Below are positions 1-7,822 of a DNA stretch of 64,000 bases, piece by piece. Source of the DNA: Micrococcus sp. (GTDB lineage Bacteria; Actinomycetota; Actinomycetes; Actinomycetales; Micrococcaceae); contig JASBVO010000004.1 in assembly GCA_029961105.1 (NCBI GenBank), positions 1 through 64,000 on the forward strand, written 5' to 3'. The notes beneath the pieces were generated by a model that searched no databases, was not told the DNA's origin, and saw nothing but the letters and a program-made list of their open reading frames with translations. Numbering within the stretch: position 1 is the stretch's first letter; the number at the start of each line of letters is the position of its first letter. A program made the translations under genes and the position numbers.

Positions 1-54
1 CACGCCGAGCACCGCGTCCTACTCGACGGCAACCGCACCGTCGTCTTCGACTGA
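1..54 (+). CDS. C-terminal end of an unidentified protein (cut by window edge)
   Basis: An open frame enters from the left edge and stops at a TGA at 52-54, giving 17 residues ending in TVVFD. The codons have the strong G/C third-position bias of the real genes here, so it is probably the tail of a gene beginning outside the window. Too little is visible to name it. It would run convergently towards the minus-strand gene that ends at 109. Confidence 0.35.
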   Translation, partial: HAEHRVLLDGNRTVVFD

Positions 55-108
55 CGGAAGACGGATTCAGCGGTCACCCACATGGACCCCCAGCCTGAAA
101 CCGGGACT

Positions 109-1023
109 CTATGACGTCTGTGGCTCTGACAGCACCAGCCAGTCATGGGCGCGGTGCTCGTGCCCGGGGGCCGATTCATCGTGGCGGTTGGCCAGGAGGT
201 GACCGTACCCGGCCTCGAACGTCGGGTACTGCAAGCCGCCCAGGACTGCGAGAAGCCGTGCGCCGCTGAGGACGGTGCCGCTGGGTGTCTCGGGCTGAAG
301 CCTCGGGGGTGCTGGAACGCCGAGCCGGCGGGCGATGTACGTGACGACCTGTCCCAGCGGGGCCGGACCCTGGTCCACGGCATGCAGTAACCGTGGTGGC
401 CCCCCTGCTCGGAGCACTGTCTCCAGGAGGCGGACCAGGTCGGTCTCGTGGATACGGTTGGTCCGCTTGGCGTATTGGACCGGGGTACCGTCGAGGACTT
501 TCCGCACCAGCATCTCGCGTCCGGGCCCATAGATCCCGGCCGGGCGGACGATATGCGCACCGAACAGCTCGGTGGCCAGCAGTTCCCCCTCGTACAGAGC
601 CCTGCCGCGCTGGGTCACCGGGGCGGGCGTGTCCTCTTCGGTGAGCGCCCGATGCTCCGTCCGGCCTTCGAAGACCCGGGTGGAGGAGACGAACACCACC
701 AGACGCGGCACTCTGGGCAACGCCGCGGCGAGACTTCGTAGCGAGGCTGCGTACCCCTCCGGCCGACCCACTGCCCCCGACGTCCCGGGCGGCAGGGTGA
801 TCACCATGGCGTCCACGTCCGGCAAGTCGTGCCGGACTCGCTCCCGAAGATCAACGGCCAGGGAAGTGAAGGCCGCCGGTAGGGCGGCCGTGTGGCGGCG
901 CAGCGCGAACACCTCCCCGCCGGCCCCCGCCAGACGGAGCCCCAGCCGCGTACCGAGCCTGCCGCAGCCGGCCAGGAGAATGCGGCAAGGCAGGCCGGGC
1001 GGAGTTCTGAGGAAGTCGGACAT
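109..1023 (-). CDS. NAD(P)-binding SDR/epimerase-like protein (YeeZ type)
   Basis: The 304-residue protein begins with a Rossmann nucleotide-binding strand and loop, GCGRLG at residues 19-24. It later shows VVFVSSTRVFEG and a YGPGR motif, as in atypical short-chain dehydrogenases annotated as NAD-dependent epimerase/dehydratase. A clear YxxxK catalytic pair is not obvious, so the reaction is unknown. A much longer open frame continues upstream, but the ATG at 1023 has GGGAGAG about eight bases before it and comes just before the Rossmann fold, so this start was chosen. It is divergent from the permease at 1355. Confidence 0.75.
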   Translation of the reverse strand: MSDFLRTPPGLPCRILLAGCGRLGTRLGLRLAGAGGEVFALRRHTAALPAAFTSLAVDLRERVRHDLPDVDAMVITLPPGTSGAVGRPEGYAASLRSLAAALPRVPRLVVFVSSTRVFEGRTEHRALTEEDTPAPVTQRGRALYEGELLATELFGAHIVRPAGIYGPGREMLVRKVLDGTPVQYAKRTNRIHETDLVRLLETVLRAGGPPRLLHAVDQGPAPLGQVVTYIARRLGVPAPPRLQPETPSGTVLSGARLLAVLGGLQYPTFEAGYGHLLANRHDESAPGHEHRAHDWLVLSEPQTS

Positions 1024-1354
1024 GTTCCCAGTCTCTCCCGGCGAGGCCGCCGCGTTACCCTTCTGGACTTTCGACACGGAGACCAGTCTCGAGCAGAGAC
1101 CCAGGGCTGTCGCTACGCGACGATGACCGTCCCCGAACAGACCTCGACCACGTCTCGAAACGTGACTCAGCCGGGGGCCGACGACCGTCAGGGTCACGCA
1201 ACGACTCACTGGGGCCGCAATTGTCCTGAACCCGGGTGGAAGAACGTCAATGGCGCCTGCGTATCGGTCCATGAAGGTCCCCTGGGGCATCGGGACAAAC
1301 GTCTCTAGCCTCTGAATCCCACGTCGAATCCCACCTCGTCTTTCGGAGGTCCTC
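1024..1354. other. 331-base divergent intergenic region
   Basis: This gap separates the minus-strand SDR gene from the plus-strand permease and presumably carries both promoters. A weak -10-like TAGCCT lies at 1306-1311, followed about 30 bases later by the permease ribosome binding site. No convincing -35, operator or small gene was seen. Confidence 0.4.
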
Positions 1355-2821
1355 ATGTCCCAGCCAGCAGCACTTTCAGTCCCTGCTCCGCCGCCGCAGG
1401 CCGCCGTCGATTCCGCTTCAGGGGTGACCGCGCGTCCGAGGTTGCGTGGCAACCTCGGCACGGCGTCGATCGTCTTCATCGTGGTCGCGGCCGCGTCTCC
1501 GCTGGGTGTGATCGGTGGCCCCGTGCCGCTCGGGATCGCCGCGGGCAACGGCGTCGGCTTCCCCTTCGCCTATGTGGTCGCTACTGCGGTCTTGCTGCTG
1601 TTCGCGGTCGGCTTCACCCAGATGACCGGATTCGTGCAGACTGCCGGAGCGTTCTACTCGTATGTCGCCCGCGGGTTGGGGCAGGGAGCCGGACTCGGTG
1701 CGGCCTTCGTGGCCCTACTGGCCTACCTGGCCTTGGCGGCAGGTGTCTACGGATTGATCGGCCCGGCCATCACCTCCCTCGTCACGGCCTATGGCGGCCA
1801 GGAGATCCCCTGGTGGCTCGGCGCGGCCGCCGCCTTTGCCGCGGCGGGGGTCCTCGGGTTCCGGAACATCGAGATCTCCGGCAAGGTGCTGGCCATCTTG
1901 TTGCTGGCAGAGGTGGCCATCGTCATGGTCCTTGATGCCGTTGTCGTCTTCTCGGGCGGCGGACCGGAGGGATTTTCCACGGGCATCATGACACCGGCGC
2001 AGATTGTCTCGGGCGCCCCCGGCATCGGCATCCTCTTTGCGATCTTGAGCTTCGTGGGGTTCGAGGCGACGGCCGTGTTCCGCGATGAGGCCCGCGACCC
2101 CGAGCAGACCATTCCCCGTGCCACGTACATCTCGCTCATCGGCATCGGCGTCTTCTATGCCGTCTCGGCGTGGCTGCTCATCAGTGCCGTCGGCGACTCC
2201 CGGGCGGTCCAGGAGGCCACGAAGGCACCGGGATCCCTGCTGCAGGACACGACGGTGCTCTATCTCGGGGCGGCGGGTGGACACGTTATCCAGTTGCTGT
2301 TCGTGACCAGTCTGTTCGCCTGCATCCTCTCCTTCCACAACATCGCCACCCGCTACCTGTTCCAGCTCGGTGCACGCGGAGTTCTCGGGTCGAGCCTGGG
2401 CCGGGTCCATGCCAAGCACCTGGCGCCGTCCACCGCGTCACTCGCGGTCTCGCTCATCACCGGAGCCTTGATCCTGCTCTCCGTGGTGATGGCCCTCGAC
2501 CCGGTGGCAGAGCTCTACACCTGGCTCGGCGGCATCTCCTCCGTCGGGGTGGTGCTGCTGCTCGTTGCCACCAGCACTGCCGTTCTGGTGTTCTTCACCA
2601 AGACCCAGCGTGGTGGCAGCGTGTGGAAGCGGCGTCTCGCCCCGGCCTTGGGACTGGCAGGGCTGCTGGGGTTCCTGGCGATCATCATCGCCAACCTCCC
2701 CTCCCTCGTCGGCGAGACCACATTCGGGCCGCTCTCCATCGGCGTGCTGGCACTTCTGCTCGGTGCATTCGCGGCAGGGCCGCTGGCCGCCGAGCGGCGC
2801 CCCGGGCTGGCCCTGGACTGA
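1355..2821 (+). CDS. APC-superfamily amino acid permease
   Basis: The 488-residue protein is very hydrophobic, with about twelve membrane-spanning segments after a soluble, proline-rich N-terminus of about 35 residues. Features of the amino acid-polyamine-organocation family include the early segment around LGVIGGPVPLGIAAGNG, the FVGFEATAVFRDEARDPEQTIPRA region and the length of about 490 residues. It should import an amino acid or amine by proton symport. The ATG has GGAGGT eight bases upstream. The next sequences are remnants of phosphonate-associated genes starting within ten bases, so the original substrate may have been linked to that pathway; this is inference only. Confidence 0.85.
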   Translation: MSQPAALSVPAPPPQAAVDSASGVTARPRLRGNLGTASIVFIVVAAASPLGVIGGPVPLGIAAGNGVGFPFAYVVATAVLLLFAVGFTQMTGFVQTAGAFYSYVARGLGQGAGLGAAFVALLAYLALAAGVYGLIGPAITSLVTAYGGQEIPWWLGAAAAFAAAGVLGFRNIEISGKVLAILLLAEVAIVMVLDAVVVFSGGGPEGFSTGIMTPAQIVSGAPGIGILFAILSFVGFEATAVFRDEARDPEQTIPRATYISLIGIGVFYAVSAWLLISAVGDSRAVQEATKAPGSLLQDTTVLYLGAAGGHVIQLLFVTSLFACILSFHNIATRYLFQLGARGVLGSSLGRVHAKHLAPSTASLAVSLITGALILLSVVMALDPVAELYTWLGGISSVGVVLLLVATSTAVLVFFTKTQRGGSVWKRRLAPALGLAGLLGFLAIIIANLPSLVGETTFGPLSIGVLALLLGAFAAGPLAAERRPGLALD

Positions 2822-2830
2822 CAGGTGCTA

Positions 2831-2902
2831 GGTGCCGATGTCGTGCTGGGCTCCGTGGCCGACCTGCCCACGCACGCCCTGATGGCCGGTGGGACCCGAT
2901 GA
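2831..2902 (+). pseudogene. C-terminal remnant of phosphonatase-like HAD hydrolase
   Basis: Only 23 codons survive, reading GADVVLGSVADLPTHALMAGGTR and then TGA. The tail GAD(H)V(I/L)GS(V/L)ADLP is characteristic, from memory, of the phosphonatase-like hydrolases (TIGR03351). The TGA overlaps the ATG of the following alcohol dehydrogenase remnant as ATGA, a classical coupled junction, which supports reading both as relics of one operon. The rest of the gene is missing: the permease stop lies only nine bases upstream, so a deletion must have fused them. Confidence 0.5.
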
Positions 2903-3605
2903 CGCTGATGGTGACGGAGGCGGCGCAAGCCGTCGTGTGGCGTGGCGACACGACAGTCGACACCGTCGACGTGCCCCGTCCCGAACCGGGGCCCGGGGAG
3001 ACGCTGGTGCGCCTCACCGCGGCGCCGGTCTGCAGGTCGGACCGGCACAACGTCAGGGGCCGCCGCCACGCCCCCTGTCCCCCTGTGCTCGGCACGAAGG
3101 CGTCCGCCTCATGCTGGCGAGAAGCGGTGGAACCACTGTGAGCGGTGTCCCCCTGCGCCCCGGTGAGCGGGTGGTCTTCCGCGTCACCCGGTTCTGTAGC
3201 CGTGGGCAGACCTGCCGGAAGGGTCTCACCGCCAAGTGCACGAGCGTGCAGCAGGCCGGGCAGGAATCGTGCGAGAGCGCCTGGGCGCTGTCGAGGTCCA
3301 AGGCGTGGATCCGAATCCATACCGCCTCCAGCCGGCCCAGGGTCTCGGAGCCACCCCCACCCTCCCGCGGCCGGTGACCTCGGCACCGTGGACGTCTCCC
3401 TGGAGCTCTCCGGAGCACCGTCCGGTATCCGCACCTGCATCGAGGCCCTGGGCGTCGGAGGCACCGCCGTCCTTGTCGGCCGCGTGGCACCGGTCGGCGC
3501 GGTCGACGTGGACCCCGAATGAGTCGTTCGCGGCGGCTGGCGCACCATCACGGGTGGGGGTCCACAACTATGAACCCCGGCATCTCAGCCGCCGGTCACG
3601 CTGGC
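2899..3605 (+). pseudogene. Decayed zinc alcohol dehydrogenase of the phosphonate-catabolism type
   Basis: Pieces of one protein appear in order but in all three frames. Residues from MTLMVTEAAQAVVWRG to CRSDRHNVRGRR form the N-terminus. GHEGV and SGVPLRPGERVVF with CRKGLTAKC follow after a one-base loss near 3093. LELSGAPSGIRTCIEALGVGG with the LVGRVAP loop lies at about 3373-3520, and GVHNYEPRHL at about 3555-3585 is in a third frame. These match the putative phosphonate-catabolism-associated alcohol dehydrogenase family (TIGR03366, recalled). Most of the NAD-binding half is deleted, and one CGxC zinc ligand is lost. It cannot make an active enzyme. Confidence 0.7.
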
Positions 3606-4502
3606 CTACTGGTGCGTCTTGGTTGACGAAGGCAATGCGGGCAGGTCCGTGAAGTTGCCCCGGATGTCCGCGCCGCTGAAGTCGTTGCGGTTGCGGTCGT
3701 ACCACACGGCGACCTGCCCGTTGTCATGCCGGCCCATGATCACCCGGCCAGTCGTCCCGCAGGGGTCCGTCGACAGCTGGGAGTAGGTACCCCAGGTGGA
3801 GTCCTTGAGGTTTCGGGCCGACCAGGCCGTGGGATCGTCCACGGGCACGATGTACTCGCGGAGCTTCCCACCCGTCGTCACGGTGAGCAGCACGTCCGCC
3901 TGACCGCCGTTCCAGGAGATGCGCCGGTCGTGGGCGATGGTCCGGATGCTGGTGCCACCGGAGAAGACCTGGGTCTTGTCGGTCAGCCCGCCCCCGCCCC
4001 AGGTGTAGCGGACCAGGTAGCCGTCCGTGGTCAGGCGGTAGGCAAACTCCCGGTGCAGCGTCAGGTCCTCGGTGGTCTGCCACCCGTGGCCGATGACGGT
4101 GTCGTCGAGGAGCGAGACCCAGTGGCCGCCCTGGTTGTCGGTCTCGTGCTGGAAGATGATGTCGTGGGCGCGGCCGTCCGGGGCGATGGCCAGGACGTAC
4201 TGCAGGCCACCGAAGAAGCCGTGACTGTCCTCGGCTCCGATGCTGCCGTAAGGGATCAGTGACTGGGGTACGAACGGGAACCGTCCCCCATCGACGGTGT
4301 GGGAGATCCGTCCCTCGCTCATGAAGACCTGGCCATAGTTTCCGGAATGATCCACGGTCTGCATCCGAGCAGTGCACTGGGTCGGGATGCTGTCTGGCAC
4401 GTCGTACGTCGGCGTGGAAGCAGCAGCGGACGTCGGAACCGCGATGCTGGCGCCGGTGACGATGGTGGCCAGCGCCAGGGCGCGCGCGAGTGTCTTCTTC
4501 AT
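3606..4502 (-). CDS. Secreted protein of unknown function, beta-propeller-like
   Basis: The 298-residue protein starts MKKTLARAL, followed by a hydrophobic stretch and TSAAAS, a typical Sec signal peptide of about 30 residues. The mature part has only two cysteines (QC near the start and DPC near the end), which could form a disulfide. It consists of repeated short strands such as DGYLVRYTWGGGG and GGKLREYIVP, reminiscent of tachylectin-like or other beta-propeller lectins. No catalytic motif was recognised. The ATG at 4502 with GGGAG upstream was preferred over a longer frame because it places the signal peptide at the N-terminus. Confidence 0.65.
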   Translation of the reverse strand: MKKTLARALALATIVTGASIAVPTSAAASTPTYDVPDSIPTQCTARMQTVDHSGNYGQVFMSEGRISHTVDGGRFPFVPQSLIPYGSIGAEDSHGFFGGLQYVLAIAPDGRAHDIIFQHETDNQGGHWVSLLDDTVIGHGWQTTEDLTLHREFAYRLTTDGYLVRYTWGGGGLTDKTQVFSGGTSIRTIAHDRRISWNGGQADVLLTVTTGGKLREYIVPVDDPTAWSARNLKDSTWGTYSQLSTDPCGTTGRVIMGRHDNGQVAVWYDRNRNDFSGADIRGNFTDLPALPSSTKTHQ

Positions 4503-4804
4503 GATGTCTCCCCTCATGGAGCCCCGCCGGTCGGGGCTGGCAGGCATCGGCCTAGGAAGGCGAGGGGCACGGATGCGACCAGTCGGCATGGGGAGAACTC
4601 CCCATGCCGGGTGATTCCGGCACAGCGTTGACGCTGTCCGAGGGTGCGTTCCCGTCGGCATAGCGTCGTGGAACGGGACCGTCAGGGAACTCGGGACGGA
4701 CGGCGGCGCAGGCCTGGCGGCCGTGCTCACCTTCTTCTCGGTGCTGTCCCCGGCCCCGGCCCGGCTCAGTGAGCGGAGCACCGGCGCCGCCTGCAGCCCC
4801 GCGG
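4503..4804. other. 302-base intergenic region upstream of the secreted protein
   Basis: Both flanking genes are on the minus strand. The gap contains a 26-base near-perfect palindrome at 4584-4609 (listed separately), about 80 bases before the start codon. No other gene was supported. Confidence 0.4.
4584..4609. repeat. 26-base palindrome, 12-base arms around AA
   Basis: The left arm CGGCATGGGGAG and right arm CTCCCCATGCCG are perfect complements separated by two bases. It lies 82 bases upstream of the secreted-protein start. The two-base centre disfavours an RNA hairpin and suits a dimeric repressor operator, but an upstream terminator for the 4805-5002 gene is possible. Confidence 0.5.
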
Positions 4805-5002
4805 TTACTTGGCGTGGCGGGCGAGCAGTTCCTCGACCTCTTCCGGTTCCGCGCTATGGAGGTCCCAGGTGCCGGTGCTGGAGTGGTAATCCTGGGCCGC
4901 CTGGGTGATGTGGTACAGGTCTGCGTCACGCGGCGGGTCCGAGGTTTCCAGCACGTGGATCAGGTAGGTCTCTGCGTCGGCCAACGCCTGCGGGTCATCC
5001 AT
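4805..5002 (-). CDS. Small hypothetical protein, acidic
   Basis: The frame gives 65 residues rich in Asp, Glu and Ala with aromatic positions (YLIHVLE, DLYHITQAAQDYHS), probably helical and soluble. The ATG at 5002 has AGGA seven bases upstream. An in-frame extension to 5116 is possible but has no ribosome binding site. I do not recognise the family. It is divergent from the beta-lactamase-fold gene at 5320. Confidence 0.5.
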   Translation of the reverse strand: MDDPQALADAETYLIHVLETSDPPRDADLYHITQAAQDYHSSTGTWDLHSAEPEEVEELLARHAK

Positions 5003-5319
5003 GAGGAGTCCTTTCACGAGCTCTCCGGCGAGTGTGCCGCCGATCACGCCGCGCCACAATGCTCCGGACGCGCGCACCAGGGAACCCAGCGTCTGGTCGC
5101 CGCGGGCACTGGGCACTGGGCAATGACGAGTTGACAGGCCTGAAATCCGTTCGGACAGACACCCGACAGTGTCGGCCAGCGGTCACCCATATCTGGAACG
5201 ACTCAGTGGGGGCCCACTATGTCTGGGTAACAGGGGCATTGCTGCCCCCGTCCGCCTCGGATGATGTCAGACTTGATGGTCTGTCTATGACCCTTACCAC
5301 ATGCTTTGAGGTGTTTTCC
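5003..5319. other. 317-base divergent intergenic region
   Basis: The gap between the small acidic gene and the metallo-hydrolase holds a TTGACA at 5131-5136 without a good -10 at normal spacing. There is a small dyad CAGAC-N6-GTCTG at 5268-5283, about 40 bases before the hydrolase start, and a short GGGGC/GCCCC inverted repeat near 5235. These could be promoter and operator parts but none is compelling. Confidence 0.35.
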
Positions 5320-6561
5320 ATGCCTGAACCCCGTCCTGATGCCGATCCTTCGAAGGGGGTCTCGCGCCGCCGAGCCTTTGGCCTGGCCTCTGCACTCGGC
5401 CTGGCGCCGGTGATCTCCGCTTGCACGCCGGCCGGGAATGACCCGCAGGCTGCCGGGACGACGGGCGCCGCGTCCGGATCGGCCAGTGGCACACCGTCGG
5501 TGACCAACGGTGCGGGGCGTGCCCCGCTGACCACCGACGCAACGAACCGTCTGGTGCTGCTGGGCACCAGCGGGGGCCCGCCATGGTGGAATGACTCCCA
5601 CCGGGAGGGCGTGGCCTCCGCGATCGTGGTGGGCGACAAGTACTACCTCGTGGACGCCGGAGACGGCGTCGGCAAGCAGATCAAGAAGGCCAAGCTGGGC
5701 ACCTGGGACAAGGACATGCGGGGGCCGCTGGACGCCCTGGTCGCCGTGTTCCTCACCCACCTGCATTCGGACCACATCTCCGACCTCTACAACCTGGTCG
5801 GCACGGGCCTGCAGAACGGGGTGGCCATCCCGGAGCGGGTCCTGGAGATCTACGGCCCGGGGAACCGCGGGGCCCTGCCGGTCAATTACAAGGGCGAGCG
5901 GATCCCGGCCGATCAGGTCGTGAACCCGCAGAACCCGACCCCGGGCACCCGGGAGACGATCGAGGCGATGATCACCACCTTCGCCACCGATTTCAACGAC
6001 CGGATCATCGACTCCGGCTACCCGCCGCCGCGGGACTTCTTCGTGGGTCGGGACATCGAATTGCCGGCGGGGCTGATCGATGACCCCAACGGGGATCCGC
6101 ACCCCAAGATGCGCCCGATCGAGGTGTTCGAGGACGACCGGGTCAAGGTGACGGCCACCCTGGTCCAGCACGCCCCGGTGTTCCCGGCCTTCGGGTTCCG
6201 GTTCGACACGGACTCCGGTTCCGTCACCTTCTCCGGGGACACCGGCCCAAGCGAGAACCTGGTGGAGCTGGCGAAGGGCTCGGACATCCTGGTGCATGAG
6301 GCCATCGCGGCGCAGTGGGTCGCCCAGCGCCACCCGGAGCCGCGAGACGCGGCCGCCGAGGCCGAGTACCAGCACCTGATCGGGGCACACACCACGATCG
6401 AGGACATCGGCGGGATCGCCGAAGAGGCCGGCGTGAAGAAGCTGGTGCTCAATCACCTGGTGCCGGGCAACTGGCCGGTCGAGGAATGGCAGAAGGCCGG
6501 CGCCGGCTTCTCGGGCGAACTGGTCATCGGTGAGGACCTCGACTCGATCGCCATCGGCTGA
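5320..6561 (+). CDS. Tat-exported lipoprotein, MBL-fold metallo-hydrolase
   Basis: The 413-residue protein has a twin-arginine signal SRRRAF at residues 15-20, a hydrophobic segment, and a lipobox ending at Cys35 (PVISAC). It should be exported folded and lipid-anchored outside the membrane. The mature domain carries the metallo-beta-lactamase zinc motif HLHSDH at 147-152, with later ligands in FSGDTGPS and LNHLVPG, as in arylsulfatase/RNase Z-like hydrolases. The substrate is unknown. The start at 5320 has GAGGTG upstream; a longer frame exists but would bury the signal peptide. Confidence 0.85.
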   Translation: MPEPRPDADPSKGVSRRRAFGLASALGLAPVISACTPAGNDPQAAGTTGAASGSASGTPSVTNGAGRAPLTTDATNRLVLLGTSGGPPWWNDSHREGVASAIVVGDKYYLVDAGDGVGKQIKKAKLGTWDKDMRGPLDALVAVFLTHLHSDHISDLYNLVGTGLQNGVAIPERVLEIYGPGNRGALPVNYKGERIPADQVVNPQNPTPGTRETIEAMITTFATDFNDRIIDSGYPPPRDFFVGRDIELPAGLIDDPNGDPHPKMRPIEVFEDDRVKVTATLVQHAPVFPAFGFRFDTDSGSVTFSGDTGPSENLVELAKGSDILVHEAIAAQWVAQRHPEPRDAAAEAEYQHLIGAHTTIEDIGGIAEEAGVKKLVLNHLVPGNWPVEEWQKAGAGFSGELVIGEDLDSIAIG

Positions 6562-6654
6562 GCCGGTGAGCGGCCGTATCCGTCGGCAGGTCGACGCCCC
6601 CGTCAAGGAGTGGGCGTCGCCATGCGGGGGTGACTGGCCGCAGATCCCGTAGGC

Positions 6655-6692
6655 CCGTCCCCGGCATGCCCATGAAGGGATGCCGGGGACGG
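6655..6692. terminator. Bidirectional hairpin between convergent genes
   Basis: CCGTCCCCGGCAT at 6655-6667 pairs perfectly with ATGCCGGGGACGG at 6680-6692 around a 12-base loop. It lies between the plus-strand metallo-hydrolase and the minus-strand hydrolase, so it probably ends both transcripts. A second, weaker 8-base stem (CGACGCCC/GGGCGTCG) lies at 6592-6619. Neither has a long U tract, as is usual in actinobacteria. Confidence 0.65.
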
Positions 6693-6815
6693 CCCGCGCA
6701 AACGACCACGACACGCTGGTCCATGTCGGCGGTGTCGTGTGCCGCCGCCTCGCGCCAGGTGCCGTTGCGTGCGTGGGAGGTACCCATTGGATTCCATCCC
6801 TCCGGGAGCAACCGC

Positions 6816-7637
6816 TCAGTCCAGGAAGTCCAGCAGCACCCGGTTGAACTCCTGGGCGTGACTGATGTTCAGTCCATGCGGCGCCCCTTCGATGACCTCG
6901 AGCCGCGACCCTGGAAGCGACTCGTGGGTTCGTCGGCCCGAGCCCTCGAACGGGACGATGCCGTCGTCGTCGCCGTGGATGATCAGCGCGGGCACGGTGA
7001 TCGCCTCGAGATCGCCCCGGAAGTCCGTCGTCGCCCAGGCGTCTATCGTCTCCAGGGCGGCACGCTGGTCCGCCTGGGCGGACAGTGACAGCGCCCACTG
7101 CCGCTGCTCCTCGCTGATCTTCAGGTGCCCGCCAGCGGAGAAGAAGCGGGTGGTGAATCCGTCGAGGAATCCCTCCCGGTCCTGCTCCAGCGCCGTGCGC
7201 ATCTGCCGGTAGGACGCCTCGTCCAACGGGCCCTCGGGATTGTCCTCACCCTGGAGCAGATAGGGCGGGATCGCGGCGGCGAACACGACCGAGCGGATCC
7301 GGTCCAGTCCATGACGGGAGGCGTACCGTGCGACTTCCCCGCCGCCCATCGAGAAGCCGACGAGCGTGGCGTCGGAGGCGTCCGCGGCCATGAGGACCCG
7401 CTGGAGGTCGTCGGCCAGTGCGTCGTAGTCGAAGCCACCGTCCGGCTTGGCCGAATCGCCGAAGCCGCGTCGGTCATAGGTGATGACCCGGTAACCGGTC
7501 TCCTGCAGGGGGCCGATCTGCTCGGACCACGAGGCGCCGGACGCCGGCCAGCCGTGGATGAGGACGACGGGACGCCCCTCTCCCCCTGAGTCTTCAACAT
7601 GCAGGGCGATGCTTTCAGCCGGCCTCTGGTCGCTCAT
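6816..7637 (-). CDS. Alpha/beta hydrolase, non-heme chloroperoxidase-like
   Basis: The 273-residue protein shows the complete alpha/beta-hydrolase plan. It has the oxyanion HGWP near residues 28-31, YDRRGFGDS at 54-62, the nucleophile elbow GFSMGG with Ser96, the acid in HGDDDGIVP and the histidine in EGAPHGLN. This pattern is that of arylesterases annotated as non-heme haloperoxidases. A hydrolase acting on small esters or lactones is likely, with the substrate unknown. The chosen ATG at 7637 has AAGGGTGGA upstream. The gene is divergent from the aminotransferase at 7823. Confidence 0.85.
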   Translation of the reverse strand: MSDQRPAESIALHVEDSGGEGRPVVLIHGWPASGASWSEQIGPLQETGYRVITYDRRGFGDSAKPDGGFDYDALADDLQRVLMAADASDATLVGFSMGGGEVARYASRHGLDRIRSVVFAAAIPPYLLQGEDNPEGPLDEASYRQMRTALEQDREGFLDGFTTRFFSAGGHLKISEEQRQWALSLSAQADQRAALETIDAWATTDFRGDLEAITVPALIIHGDDDGIVPFEGSGRRTHESLPGSRLEVIEGAPHGLNISHAQEFNRVLLDFLD

Positions 7638-7822
7638 GTGTCCACCCTTTCGGCCACGCTGGCGTCCGTCAACCCCACACTCGAGGCGGCACCGGGCCCC
7701 CTCTATGCGCACGTCGGAGAGCCACCACACGCGAGCCGTTGACAGTTTTTTCTGCTGAGGTGCATATTCGTGTCCCAATAGGGGGGATGGGCCCACCCGC
7801 ACCGTCTCGGAAGGAAAAGGCC

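Noticed and set aside
5203-7098. A 631-codon open frame on the minus strand opposite the metallo-hydrolase
   Set aside because: No motif, signal or ribosome binding site; the plus strand encodes a clear Tat lipoprotein with a zinc motif.
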